This document shows, piece by piece, positions 42,484 through 49,350 of a stretch of DNA of 64,000 bases. The position numbers and the translations under genes were made by a program. Origin of the DNA: Streptomyces globisporus. Lineage in GTDB: Bacteria > Actinomycetota > Actinomycetes > Streptomycetales > Streptomycetaceae. The notes under the pieces were generated by a model. It saw only the letters and a list, made by a program, of their open reading frames with translations. It had not been told where the DNA came from and made no database searches. Numbering within the stretch: the first letter of the stretch is position 1; every line of letters starts with the position of its first letter. The stretch lies in contig BMTG01000013.1 of the NCBI GenBank assembly GCA_014649555.1, forward strand, positions 186,001-250,000, written 5' to 3'.

Positions 42484-43482
42484 TCAGCCGAAGAGCAGCA
42501 GGACGGCCCCGTAGCTCAGCGCGGCGACCAGGGCCGCGGCGGGCATGGTGATGAACCAGCCCAGGATGATGTTCTTCGCGACACCCCAGCGCACGGCGTT
42601 CACACGCTTGGTCGCGCCGACGCCCATGATCGCGGAGGTGATGACGTGCGTGGTCGAGATCGGCGCGTGGAAGAGGAACGCCGAACCGAACATGATCGAG
42701 GCGCCGGTCGTCTCCGCCGCGAAACCCTGCGGCGGGTCCAGCTCGATGATCTTGCGGCCGAGGGTACGCATGATGCGCCAGCCACCCGCGTACGTACCCA
42801 GCGAGAGCATCACGGCACAGGCGACCTTGACCCAGACCGGAATCTCGTCGTTCGGGCCCTCGACATCGGCGATGACCAGGGCCATCACCACGATGCCCAT
42901 GGTCTTCTGCGCGTCCTGGAGGCCGTGGCCGAGCGCCATGCCCGCCGCCGAGACCGTCTGCGCGATCCGGAAGCCGCGCTTGGCCTTGTGCGGGTTGGCG
43001 TTCCGGAATATCCACATGATGCCGACCATCACCAGATAGCCGACGATCAGGCCGACGAACGGGGAGATGAACATCGGGATGACGATCTTCTCCAGCACGC
43101 CGGTCCAGATGACGTCCGTGCCGCCGGCCAGCGCCGCCCCGACCATGCCGCCGAACAGGGCGTGCGAGGACGAGGAGGGGAGGCCGTAGTACCAGGTGAT
43201 CAGGTTCCAGATGATCGCGCCGACCAGCGCCGCGAACAGGATCCCCATCCCCTTCTGCCCGACGGGCGTGGCGATGAGGCCTTCGCTGACGGTCTTGGCG
43301 ACCCCCTGGCCCAGGAAGGCGCCGGCGAGGTTCATCACCGCCGCCATCGCCAGAGCCGCACGCGGGGTCAGCGCCCGGGTGGAGACCGAGGTGGCGATGG
43401 CGTTCGCGGAGTCGTGGAAGCCGTTCGTATACGTGAAGCCGAGCGCGACACCGATGGTCACGATCAGCGCAAAGGTGTCCAC
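42484..43482 (-). CDS. pitH: Low-affinity inorganic phosphate transporter PitH
   Basis: 332 residues, about ten transmembrane helices. The PHO-4/Pit duplicated signatures are present: GFTYTNGFHDSANAIATSVSTRALTPRAAL near the N-terminus and STTHVITSAIMGVGATKRVNAVRWGVAKNIILGWFITMPAAALVAAL near the C-terminus. It moves phosphate (as metal-phosphate) with protons. It is co-transcribed with, and 5 bases downstream of, a PhoU-like DUF47 gene, the usual pit-phoU arrangement. It is convergent with pstB; both phosphate systems therefore meet at one terminator. It corresponds to SCO4138. Confidence 0.95.
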   Translation of the reverse strand: MDTFALIVTIGVALGFTYTNGFHDSANAIATSVSTRALTPRAALAMAAVMNLAGAFLGQGVAKTVSEGLIATPVGQKGMGILFAALVGAIIWNLITWYYGLPSSSSHALFGGMVGAALAGGTDVIWTGVLEKIVIPMFISPFVGLIVGYLVMVGIMWIFRNANPHKAKRGFRIAQTVSAAGMALGHGLQDAQKTMGIVVMALVIADVEGPNDEIPVWVKVACAVMLSLGTYAGGWRIMRTLGRKIIELDPPQGFAAETTGASIMFGSAFLFHAPISTTHVITSAIMGVGATKRVNAVRWGVAKNIILGWFITMPAAALVAALSYGAVLLLFG

Positions 43483-43487
43483 GAGGT

Positions 43488-44108
43488 TCAGGACTCCTTG
43501 ACCGCGATGGTCTCCACGGTGTTCGCGACGTGCTCGAACGCGTCAGCCGCCTCTTCCAGCACATCCACGATCTGCTTGAGCTTCAGCACCTCCATGGCGT
43601 CGTACTTGCCGTTGAAGAGCTGGGCCAGCAGCTTGCGGTGGATCTGGTCGGCCTGGTTCTCCAGCCGGTTGACCTCGATCCAGTACTCGGTGAGGTTGTC
43701 CATGGTCCGCAGCCCCGGCATGGCCTCGGCGGTCAGTTCCGCCGCCCGGGCCAGCACCTCGATCTGCTGCTCGACGCCCTTGGGGAGCTCCTGGACCTGG
43801 TAGAGGACGACCAGGTCGACGGCCTCCTCCATGAAGTCCATGATGTCGTCGAGCGAGGACGCCAGGTTGTAGATGTCCTCGCGGTCGAACGGCGTGATGA
43901 AGGAGGAGTTCAGCTGGTGGAAGATCGCGTGGGTCGCATCGTCCCCCGCGTGCTCCGCTGCCCGCATACGCTCCGCGATCTCGACTCGGGAGGCAGAATC
44001 CGCCCCGAGCAGTTCCATCAGGAGTTTCGAGCCCGTGACAATGTTGTCCGCGGAGGCGGAGAACATGTCGTAGAAGCTCGTCTCCCTGGGGGTCAGACGA
44101 AAGCGCAC
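43488..44108 (-). CDS. PhoU-like DUF47 regulator of Pit transport
   Basis: 206 residues, all helical: SFYDMFSASADNIVTGSKLLMELL, RAAEHAGDDATHAIFHQLNSSFITPFDREDIYNLASSLDDIMDFMEEAVDLV, and EYWIEVNRLENQADQIHRKLLAQLFN. The ExxxD-type metal-binding repeats typical of PhoU/DUF47 (E..GD..TH and E..AD..H) are visible. DUF47 proteins pair with Pit transporters and probably gate them or sense phosphate. The stop lies 5 bases before the pitH start, so translation is tightly linked. It is distinct from classic phoU. Confidence 0.92.
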   Translation of the reverse strand: MRFRLTPRETSFYDMFSASADNIVTGSKLLMELLGADSASRVEIAERMRAAEHAGDDATHAIFHQLNSSFITPFDREDIYNLASSLDDIMDFMEEAVDLVVLYQVQELPKGVEQQIEVLARAAELTAEAMPGLRTMDNLTEYWIEVNRLENQADQIHRKLLAQLFNGKYDAMEVLKLKQIVDVLEEAADAFEHVANTVETIAVKES

Positions 44109-44252
44109 GTGGGGTCCTCGGGATGCTTTGGATTCGGTCAGGCTGATGCTAGGCGCATCATCCGGCCACGGCTAACCGGCGTTCTTCAGTGTCGCCCATC
44201 GGAGACGGCGATCAGCACGGACCCCCGGTCACGTTTCGGCAGGATTCGTTAC

Positions 44253-44275
44253 GATATACCCGGCAGGGGTATATC
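44253..44275. promoter_or_regulatory. CsoR operator
   Basis: GATATACC (44253-44260) and GGTATATC (44268-44275) form a perfect 8-bp inverted repeat with a 7-base spacer, 20 bases before the csoR start. It matches the ATACCC...GGGTAT pattern of CsoR operators and supports autoregulation. Confidence 0.8.
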
Positions 44276-44295
44276 AGGACAACGGGAGGACGCAG

Positions 44296-44697
44296 ATGAC
44301 CACGACCGGAACCGGGGCCGGGGCCGGAATCACGGGGGCGGAAGCGGCAGGCGTGACCGCTCCGGACCCGGCGGCGACCGCACCTGTGGACATCGTCACG
44401 GACCACGACCGCGGCATCCACGGCTACCACCACCAGAAGGACGAGCACCTCAAACGGCTGCGCCGGATCGAGGGCCAGATCCGCGGCCTCCAGCGCATGG
44501 TCGACGAGGACGTCTACTGCATCGACATACTCACCCAGGTATCGGCTTCCACGAAGGCCCTGCAGTCCTTCGCCCTCCAGCTGCTGGAGGAGCACCTGCG
44601 CCACTGCGTCGCCGACGCGGCCGTCAAGGGCGGCGAGGAGATCGACGCGAAGGTCGAGGAGGCCACGAAGGCGATCGCCCGGCTGCTCCGCACGTGA
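44296..44697 (+). CDS. csoR: CsoR copper-sensing repressor
   Basis: 133 residues. A variable 45-residue N-terminus (Gly/Thr/Ala-rich) is followed by the all-helical CsoR core: HLKRLRRIEGQIRGLQRMVDEDVYCIDILTQVSASTKALQ and LLEEHLRHCV. The Cu(I) ligands Cys75, His100 and Cys104 are present, distinguishing it from RcnR/FrmR. Copper binding releases the protein from its operator. The operator-like dyad directly upstream indicates autoregulation; copper exporters would be regulated elsewhere in the genome. It corresponds to SCO4136. Confidence 0.95.
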   Translation: MTTTGTGAGAGITGAEAAGVTAPDPAATAPVDIVTDHDRGIHGYHHQKDEHLKRLRRIEGQIRGLQRMVDEDVYCIDILTQVSASTKALQSFALQLLEEHLRHCVADAAVKGGEEIDAKVEEATKAIARLLRT

Positions 44698-44715
44698 TGC
44701 GCGGCCGCGCGGGCG

Positions 44716-44919
44716 TCACCCCCGGCGGGCGGCCTGCCGGGGGACCGTCGCCCAGGACTCGGCACCCCGGACGTCGAGCACCTCGTCGATACGGTCGGGA
44801 CTGAGGCGCTCCTCGTCCGCGGCCGACGCGGCGATCATCAGCTCGCCGCACAGCTCGATCTCGGCGAGGGCCATACAGTCCTGAGCGTTCGGAGCGCTGA
44901 GCGTCACCACGTGCGTCAC
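44716..44919 (-). CDS. Small conserved hypothetical protein
   Basis: About 67 residues, acidic (LSAPNAQDCMALAEIELCGELMIAASAADEERLSPDRIDEVL). The first GTG (44917-44919) touches the purine-rich GAGAGG, so the GTG three codons in (44908-44910), at 8 bases, is the better start, giving about 64 residues. I recall conserved copies at this place beside csoR in Streptomyces. Two Cys (DCMA, LCGE) lie close together. Function unknown. Convergent with csoR. Confidence 0.7.
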   Translation of the reverse strand: MTHVVTLSAPNAQDCMALAEIELCGELMIAASAADEERLSPDRIDEVLDVRGAESWATVPRQAARRG

Positions 44920-45104
44920 CTCTCTCTGCCGTCCTCCCGGCCGTCACCGGCCTCTGGCAACACCGACATCCCAGCCTAGGGAGCACGACACGTGCCGCGC
45001 ATGGCACGGACGGACCATTTTGAGCCCCCTCCCAACCGGCCCCACCCCCCGGCCCGTCCCGGTACCCGCGCCTCCCCCACCCCGCCCGACGCCCCCGGCA
45101 CAGC

Positions 45105-45983
45105 TCAGCCCTGCCGGATCTCACCGGTGTAGATGGCGTCCTCGTCCGGCAGCGTCACCGTGACCGGCAGCCCGAACCCGTACAGCAGCAGCGTCGAGAC
45201 CACCGACACCTCCGGGCCCCGGGCGTCGGAGGAGAAGGTGAAGCGGTGCCGGACCTTCCGCAGCCGGCCGTCCTCGTCGAGGTAGGCGTCGAAGGGCACG
45301 GCGTCCTTGCTGAACCCTTTCGCCGCCGCGCTCAGCGCCCCGCGCGACTGCGGCGAGGCGGCCCGGGCCGCCCGGCCCAGGTCGGCGACGCCCCGGTAGT
45401 GGTGCACGGTCACCCCGGCCAGCTCGGTCTTCCCCGCGTACGTCACACCGGCCGCGCCGCGCAGCAGCTCGGCCGCCGCCATCGGGTCGGTGACCCCGCC
45501 GGTGACGAGGTTGCCGTCCTTCAGCCCGGTCGTGTCGATCCTGACCCACTTGTCGTCGGGCACCCCGGCGCCGCGGTTCTTCATGTAGAGCGCCCCGGGG
45601 GCCAGCAGCTCGGTGATCGGCCGGTGGCCCTCCGCCCCCGCGGCGTCCTTGCCCGCCGGGTCCTTGGGCAGCACCACCCGGAGCCGCCCCATCTGCTTGC
45701 GGAAGTCGTACGCGCCCTGCCCCCGGATCGTCACCCGGGTGCCGCCGGCCGCCGTCTCCATCGACGTACGGGTCTCCGCGCCGCCCGCCGCGACGAGGAC
45801 GTCCGCCGCCTGCCCGAGCAGATCGAGCGGCCGGTCGGCGGCCACGGAACGCTGCCCGGATCCGTCGGCCGCGCCACCCCCGTCCACGCCGAGGCACCCG
45901 GCGGTGACCGCGATCACCCCGGCCGCGGCGAGGGCGCGGACAGCACGGGCCCCGCCTCCGTCTCTGTGCTGCTGCACCACCAT
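45105..45983 (-). CDS. Lipoprotein, LolA/LppX-like fold
   Basis: 292 residues from the ATG at 45981-45983; an ATG 54 bases upstream (46035-46037) is also open. A lipoprotein signal ends at VTAGC. The body (about 50-290) has the layout of LppX/LprG or LolA-type half-barrels that carry lipids: AADVLVAAGGAETRTSME, ARVTIRGQGAYDFRKQMGRLRVVLP, and KVRHRFTFSSDARGPEVSVVSTLLLYGFGLPVTVTLP. The fold is assigned by pattern only. Single gene, divergent from a small Cys-containing protein. Confidence 0.75.
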   Translation of the reverse strand: MVVQQHRDGGGARAVRALAAAGVIAVTAGCLGVDGGGAADGSGQRSVAADRPLDLLGQAADVLVAAGGAETRTSMETAAGGTRVTIRGQGAYDFRKQMGRLRVVLPKDPAGKDAAGAEGHRPITELLAPGALYMKNRGAGVPDDKWVRIDTTGLKDGNLVTGGVTDPMAAAELLRGAAGVTYAGKTELAGVTVHHYRGVADLGRAARAASPQSRGALSAAAKGFSKDAVPFDAYLDEDGRLRKVRHRFTFSSDARGPEVSVVSTLLLYGFGLPVTVTLPDEDAIYTGEIRQG

Positions 45984-46096
45984 CGCCTGCCAACCCCCAA
46001 CGACTGCCGCCCGGCCGATCCCTGACCCGCTCCGCATAACGAGTGCCGCCGTCCCCCGTCACGCCACGGGGGCCCAGCGGCCAGTACCGTGGACGG

Positions 46097-46369
46097 GTGC
46101 ATGAGGATTCCCCCGCCGCGGCCCGCACCACCGCCGCCCCGCGCACCCCCGTCCGGATTACCCCCGCCCTCACGGAATCGCTGACCGAACCGCTGTCCGC
46201 GTCCCTGCCGGAGGCTCCCCCTCCGGGCCCGCCCGCCGGGCACAGCGCCACGACGATCGAACGGGGCTCGTTCTGCCTGGCCCGCTGCAGCTGCGGCTGG
46301 TCGGGCCCGGCGCGCAGATCCCGGGACCGGGCCCGCACCGACGCCGCCGAACACCTCACCGCCCCCTGA
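46097..46369 (+). CDS. Small hypothetical protein with C-terminal CxC motif
   Basis: About 90 residues from GTG 46097. A disordered Pro/Thr/Ala N-terminus (1-50) leads to a conserved end: HSATTIERGSFCLARCSCGWSGPARRSRDRARTDAAEHL. The CLARCSCGW part has three Cys and could bind zinc with a His. I recall homologs in the same position in other Streptomyces, but without function. A strong hairpin follows. Confidence 0.65.
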   Translation: MHEDSPAAARTTAAPRTPVRITPALTESLTEPLSASLPEAPPPGPPAGHSATTIERGSFCLARCSCGWSGPARRSRDRARTDAAEHLTAP

Positions 46370-46406
46370 CCCACCGCTCGGGTCCGCCGCACCCGACCCC
46401 GTACAG

Positions 46407-46445
46407 CACGAACCCCCAGGCGCCGGGAGCACCTGGGGGTTCGTG
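46407..46445. terminator. Bidirectional terminator
   Basis: CACGAACCCCCAGG (46407-46420) pairs with CCTGGGGGTTCGTG (46432-46445) around an 11-base loop, between the convergent small gene and the PAP2 phosphatase gene. Confidence 0.8.
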
Positions 46446-46550
46446 GCAGGAATCAAGGGGTCAGGGGCCGGGGAGGGACCCAGGGACCGGGGAGGGATAC
46501 CGGGGCCGTCGGGCGGCCGGGCGCGGCCCCTCAAGCAGCCGGGCCGGCCG

Positions 46551-47282
46551 TCAGGCGGCCAGGTCCTTCTCCCCCGGGTCGCCCCGCCGGGAACCGGGCC
46601 GCGGCTCGGGGATGCCGACCGCCTCGCCGCGCTCGTCCGCGTACGCGACGGCCGCGCTCTTCGACCGGACGAACCAGCCGACGCGCGGCGAGCGGGCGAC
46701 CGCCGCCATCAGCGGGGTCAGCAGCGCCATGGCGAGCGGGGCCAGCAGCAGGGTGACGGCCGTACCGAGGGCGAAGCCGCCGATCACGTCGGTCGGGTAG
46801 TGGACGCCCATGTAGATCCGGCTGAAACCGGCGAAGAGCGCGAGGCCGATCGCGTAGAGGCCGAACTTCCGGTTCGCCACGAAGATGCCGACGGCGATGC
46901 CCATGGCCAGGGTGGAGTGGTCGCTGACGAACGAGAAGTCCGTCTTGCCGTGGATCAGGACCTCAAGACCGTCGTGGTCGTTGAAGGGGCGTGGCCGTTC
47001 GACGAAGCCGCGGATGGGGATGTTGATGAGGATCGCGATGGCGGCGGCGAGCGGCGCCCAGACGATGGCGGCGGCAGCCGTCACGGCGTCCTCGGCCGTC
47101 CCGCGCCCCCGCATGCTCCACCAGCACCACAGGCCCACCAGAACGAGGCCGACCATGATCCCGTACTCGCCGACGTACTCCATGACCCGGTCGAACCAGG
47201 TGGGAGCGGCCTTCGCGAGGCCGTTGATGTCGTAGAGCAGACTGACGTCCGGGTTCGACCCGTCGAGTTCGAGTCCAGCCAT
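46551..47282 (-). CDS. PAP2-family membrane phosphatase
   Basis: 243 residues from the ATG at 47280-47282. About five or six transmembrane helices. The PAP2 phosphatase motifs are present: KxxxxxxRP-like in INIPIRGFVERPRP, the SGH-equivalent SDHS in FSFVSDHSTLAMG, and SRIYMGVHYPTDVIGG with the catalytic His and Asp. It probably dephosphorylates undecaprenyl-pyrophosphate or phosphatidate. The second motif has Asp instead of Gly (SDHS), a variant worth noting. The upstream 333-base region holds a CGTTCCCTG palindrome. Confidence 0.9.
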   Translation of the reverse strand: MAGLELDGSNPDVSLLYDINGLAKAAPTWFDRVMEYVGEYGIMVGLVLVGLWCWWSMRGRGTAEDAVTAAAAIVWAPLAAAIAILINIPIRGFVERPRPFNDHDGLEVLIHGKTDFSFVSDHSTLAMGIAVGIFVANRKFGLYAIGLALFAGFSRIYMGVHYPTDVIGGFALGTAVTLLLAPLAMALLTPLMAAVARSPRVGWFVRSKSAAVAYADERGEAVGIPEPRPGSRRGDPGEKDLAA

Positions 47283-47615
47283 CTGCTGCGGCCCCTTGCC
47301 TTGTCTGCTTCTCTGCTGCGACGCGCGTCCTTGCGCGCCGCCTTGGTCGAACCCCCGTATCCGGTGCGATCCGTTGCCGCACTGCACCGCACAGCTTCAC
47401 TGCGACGCATGGTCAGTGCGTATGGCGTTCCGTTCCCTGTCCAGGGAACGGCCCCGGCGTCGCGTGCGTTCCGTTCTCCACCGAATGATCACTATGACGT
47501 TATCGAAGAGTGACTCGTCGTCGCAGCTCAGGGCCCAGGCTTCACGGAGAGTTCCCGCCAGGGCCGACTGCCCGTCAGCACCCTTCGCCACTCACGGAGC
47601 CCGTCGAGACGTACG
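47283..47615. promoter_or_regulatory. Upstream region of the PAP2 gene with a 20-bp palindrome
   Basis: 333 bases without a supported gene. CGTTCCCTG (47431-47439) repeats inverted as CAGGGAACG (47442-47450) with two bases between. A lower-GC stretch follows (about 47485-47520). Probably promoter and operator of the PAP2 gene. Confidence 0.45.
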
Positions 47616-48626
47616 TCACCCCGTGGGCAGATCGGTCGGAAGGGCGGCGGCACCGTCCTTGGTGACCCGGGTCGCACCGAAGTAGTCCGGCGTATCGATC
47701 TTGTCGAACCGAATGACCGCCCCGGTGAACGGCGCATTGATCATATAGCCGCCCCCGACGTACAACCCGACGTGCCGGATGGCCCGCGAATTGGTGAGGT
47801 CGTCGGAGAAGAACACCAGATCCCCCGGAAGCAGCTCGTCCCGCGAGGGGTGCGGCCCGGCGTTGTACTGGTCGTTGGCAACACGCGGCAGCTCGATCCC
47901 GACCGTCCGGTACGCGGCCTGGGTCAGCCCGGAACAGTCGAACCGCCCCTGCTGCTCGGGCGTACCGTTGCCGCCCCACAGATAGGGCGTGCCGAGCTTC
48001 TTCTGGGCGAAGTAGATGGCCCCGGCGGCCTGCCGGGAGGGCGCGACCCGGCCGACGGGCCGGGCGAAGCTCTTCTCCAGGGAACGGATGATCTTGACGT
48101 AGTTCTGCGTCTCTTTATAAGGAGGCACGCCGCCGTACTTGATCACCGCGTAGGCACCGGCGTTGTACGCGGCGAGCATGTTGTTCGTCGGGTCGCCCGG
48201 CACCTTCTTCACGTACCCGGCGATCTCGCAGTCGTACGAAGCGGCCGAGGGGATCGCGTCGGCGGGATCCCACACGTCCCGCTTGCCGTCGCCGTTGCCG
48301 TCGATCCCGTGCGTGGCCCAGGTGCCGGGGATGAACTGGGCGATGCCCTGCGCGGCGGCAGGGCTCTGCGCCCTCGGGTTCCAGCCGCTCTCCTGGTACA
48401 ACTGCGCGGCGAGCAGCGCCGGGTTGATGGCGGGACAGAGGTTGCCCCATTTCTGCACCAGCGGCTGGAAGCGCGCGGGCACCGCCCCCTTGGCCAGCGC
48501 GACGGCACCGCCGCCCCCCGACCCGGCGAGCCCGGCTGCGGCGGAGTACGTACCGACGACGAGCAGCGCCAGGAAGCACATGACCATGCCGACGCCGATG
48601 CCACCGAACACCCAGAATTTCCGCAC
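47616..48626 (-). CDS. Lytic transglycosylase/NlpC-P60 endopeptidase (VirB1-like)
   Basis: 336 residues. An N-terminal membrane anchor (about 5-30) is followed by an SLT domain (about 55-190: Glu in LYQESGWNPRAQS, AQGIAQFIPGTW, AAYNAGAYAVIKYGG). An NlpC/P60 domain (about 200-330) has Cys in RFDCSGLTQAAYRT and His in IRHVGLYVGGG. The first domain cuts glycan strands, the second peptide stems. Two-domain wall hydrolases of this type accompany type IV secretion systems in Gram-positives. Here the T4SS-like genes begin 8 kb to the right, and two hydrolase/lipoprotein pairs lie between. No terminator follows within 100 bases. Confidence 0.93.
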   Translation of the reverse strand: MRKFWVFGGIGVGMVMCFLALLVVGTYSAAAGLAGSGGGGAVALAKGAVPARFQPLVQKWGNLCPAINPALLAAQLYQESGWNPRAQSPAAAQGIAQFIPGTWATHGIDGNGDGKRDVWDPADAIPSAASYDCEIAGYVKKVPGDPTNNMLAAYNAGAYAVIKYGGVPPYKETQNYVKIIRSLEKSFARPVGRVAPSRQAAGAIYFAQKKLGTPYLWGGNGTPEQQGRFDCSGLTQAAYRTVGIELPRVANDQYNAGPHPSRDELLPGDLVFFSDDLTNSRAIRHVGLYVGGGYMINAPFTGAVIRFDKIDTPDYFGATRVTKDGAAALPTDLPTG

Positions 48627-48762
48627 CCCTCAACCATCCCCCATCGGGACGCGCTTCAGTGGTGTTTTCGACGGTGTGTACGAGTCATCCGCGGCACACC
48701 ACCGGCGCACCCGAAGCACACGGGGGCGCCGACGGCTCACCGGCACCAGAGCCGACGCGACG

Positions 48763-49350
48763 TCACGGTCCTTTCCCGGACCAGAAGTCGGAACGGACGT
48801 TGGGCCGGGGCAGCGGATAGACGTCCTTGTAGGCGGGACCGTTGGGCTCGGTGGTGGGGTCGGCGACCTTCGACTCCTTCACGCAGGGGCTGTCGGCCTC
48901 CAGGAAGGCCTGCCCCTTCCCCCGGAAGGAGACGCTGACACCGAATCCGCTCCTGGTGACCGCGTAGACCGCGGGGAACTTCTCGTCCTTGTTGACGGCC
49001 TTGATCCGGTAGCCGTTCTTCCGCCAGAAGTTCTCCGCCCGGTCGAGGAACGTCTGCCGGCGCTCGGGGGAGACGACGGTCATGACGGTACGCCGACGGG
49101 TCACCCCGCAGGCCCGGGTGGTGGTGGGCCCATGGGCCCACTGCACATCGGGATCGATGCCCTTGAGGACGGCATCGAGCATGGCGTCGGACTGCTCGGC
49201 GGCTTCCTGCATATCCACGCCCTTCTCCTTCCCGGCGCTCACACCGTCACCCCGCGCGCCGCTCTCACTTCCGCACCCGGCCAGCGGAACCCCGAGGGCC
49301 AGGACCAGGACCACCGCGACGGGGGGCAGGGCCCGCTTCGCTCGCCTCAC
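48763..49350 (-). CDS. Lipoprotein A, partner of DUF1023 hydrolase
   Basis: 195 residues from a GTG that overlaps the stop of the upstream hydrolase (GTGA). The lipobox is LAGC with Cys26. The mature part is a small alpha/beta domain with two conserved Cys: HGPTTTRACGVTRRRTVMTVVSPERR and LEADSPCVKESKVADP, ending PRPNVRSDFWSGKGP. It is clearly paralogous to the lipoprotein at 51974-52513. Both are coupled to a DUF1023 hydrolase gene, so each lipoprotein probably anchors, folds or inhibits its hydrolase. Function otherwise unknown. Confidence 0.82.
   Translation of the reverse strand: MRRAKRALPPVAVVLVLALGVPLAGCGSESGARGDGVSAGKEKGVDMQEAAEQSDAMLDAVLKGIDPDVQWAHGPTTTRACGVTRRRTVMTVVSPERRQTFLDRAENFWRKNGYRIKAVNKDEKFPAVYAVTRSGFGVSVSFRGKGQAFLEADSPCVKESKVADPTTEPNGPAYKDVYPLPRPNVRSDFWSGKGP

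Noticed and set aside
47397-47591. 64-codon minus-strand frame (MAKGADGQSALAGTLREAWA...) downstream of the SLT/NlpC gene
   Set aside because: Third-position bases are not GC-biased, no family is recognised, and it overlaps the palindrome and likely promoter of the PAP2 gene. Possible but unsupported.
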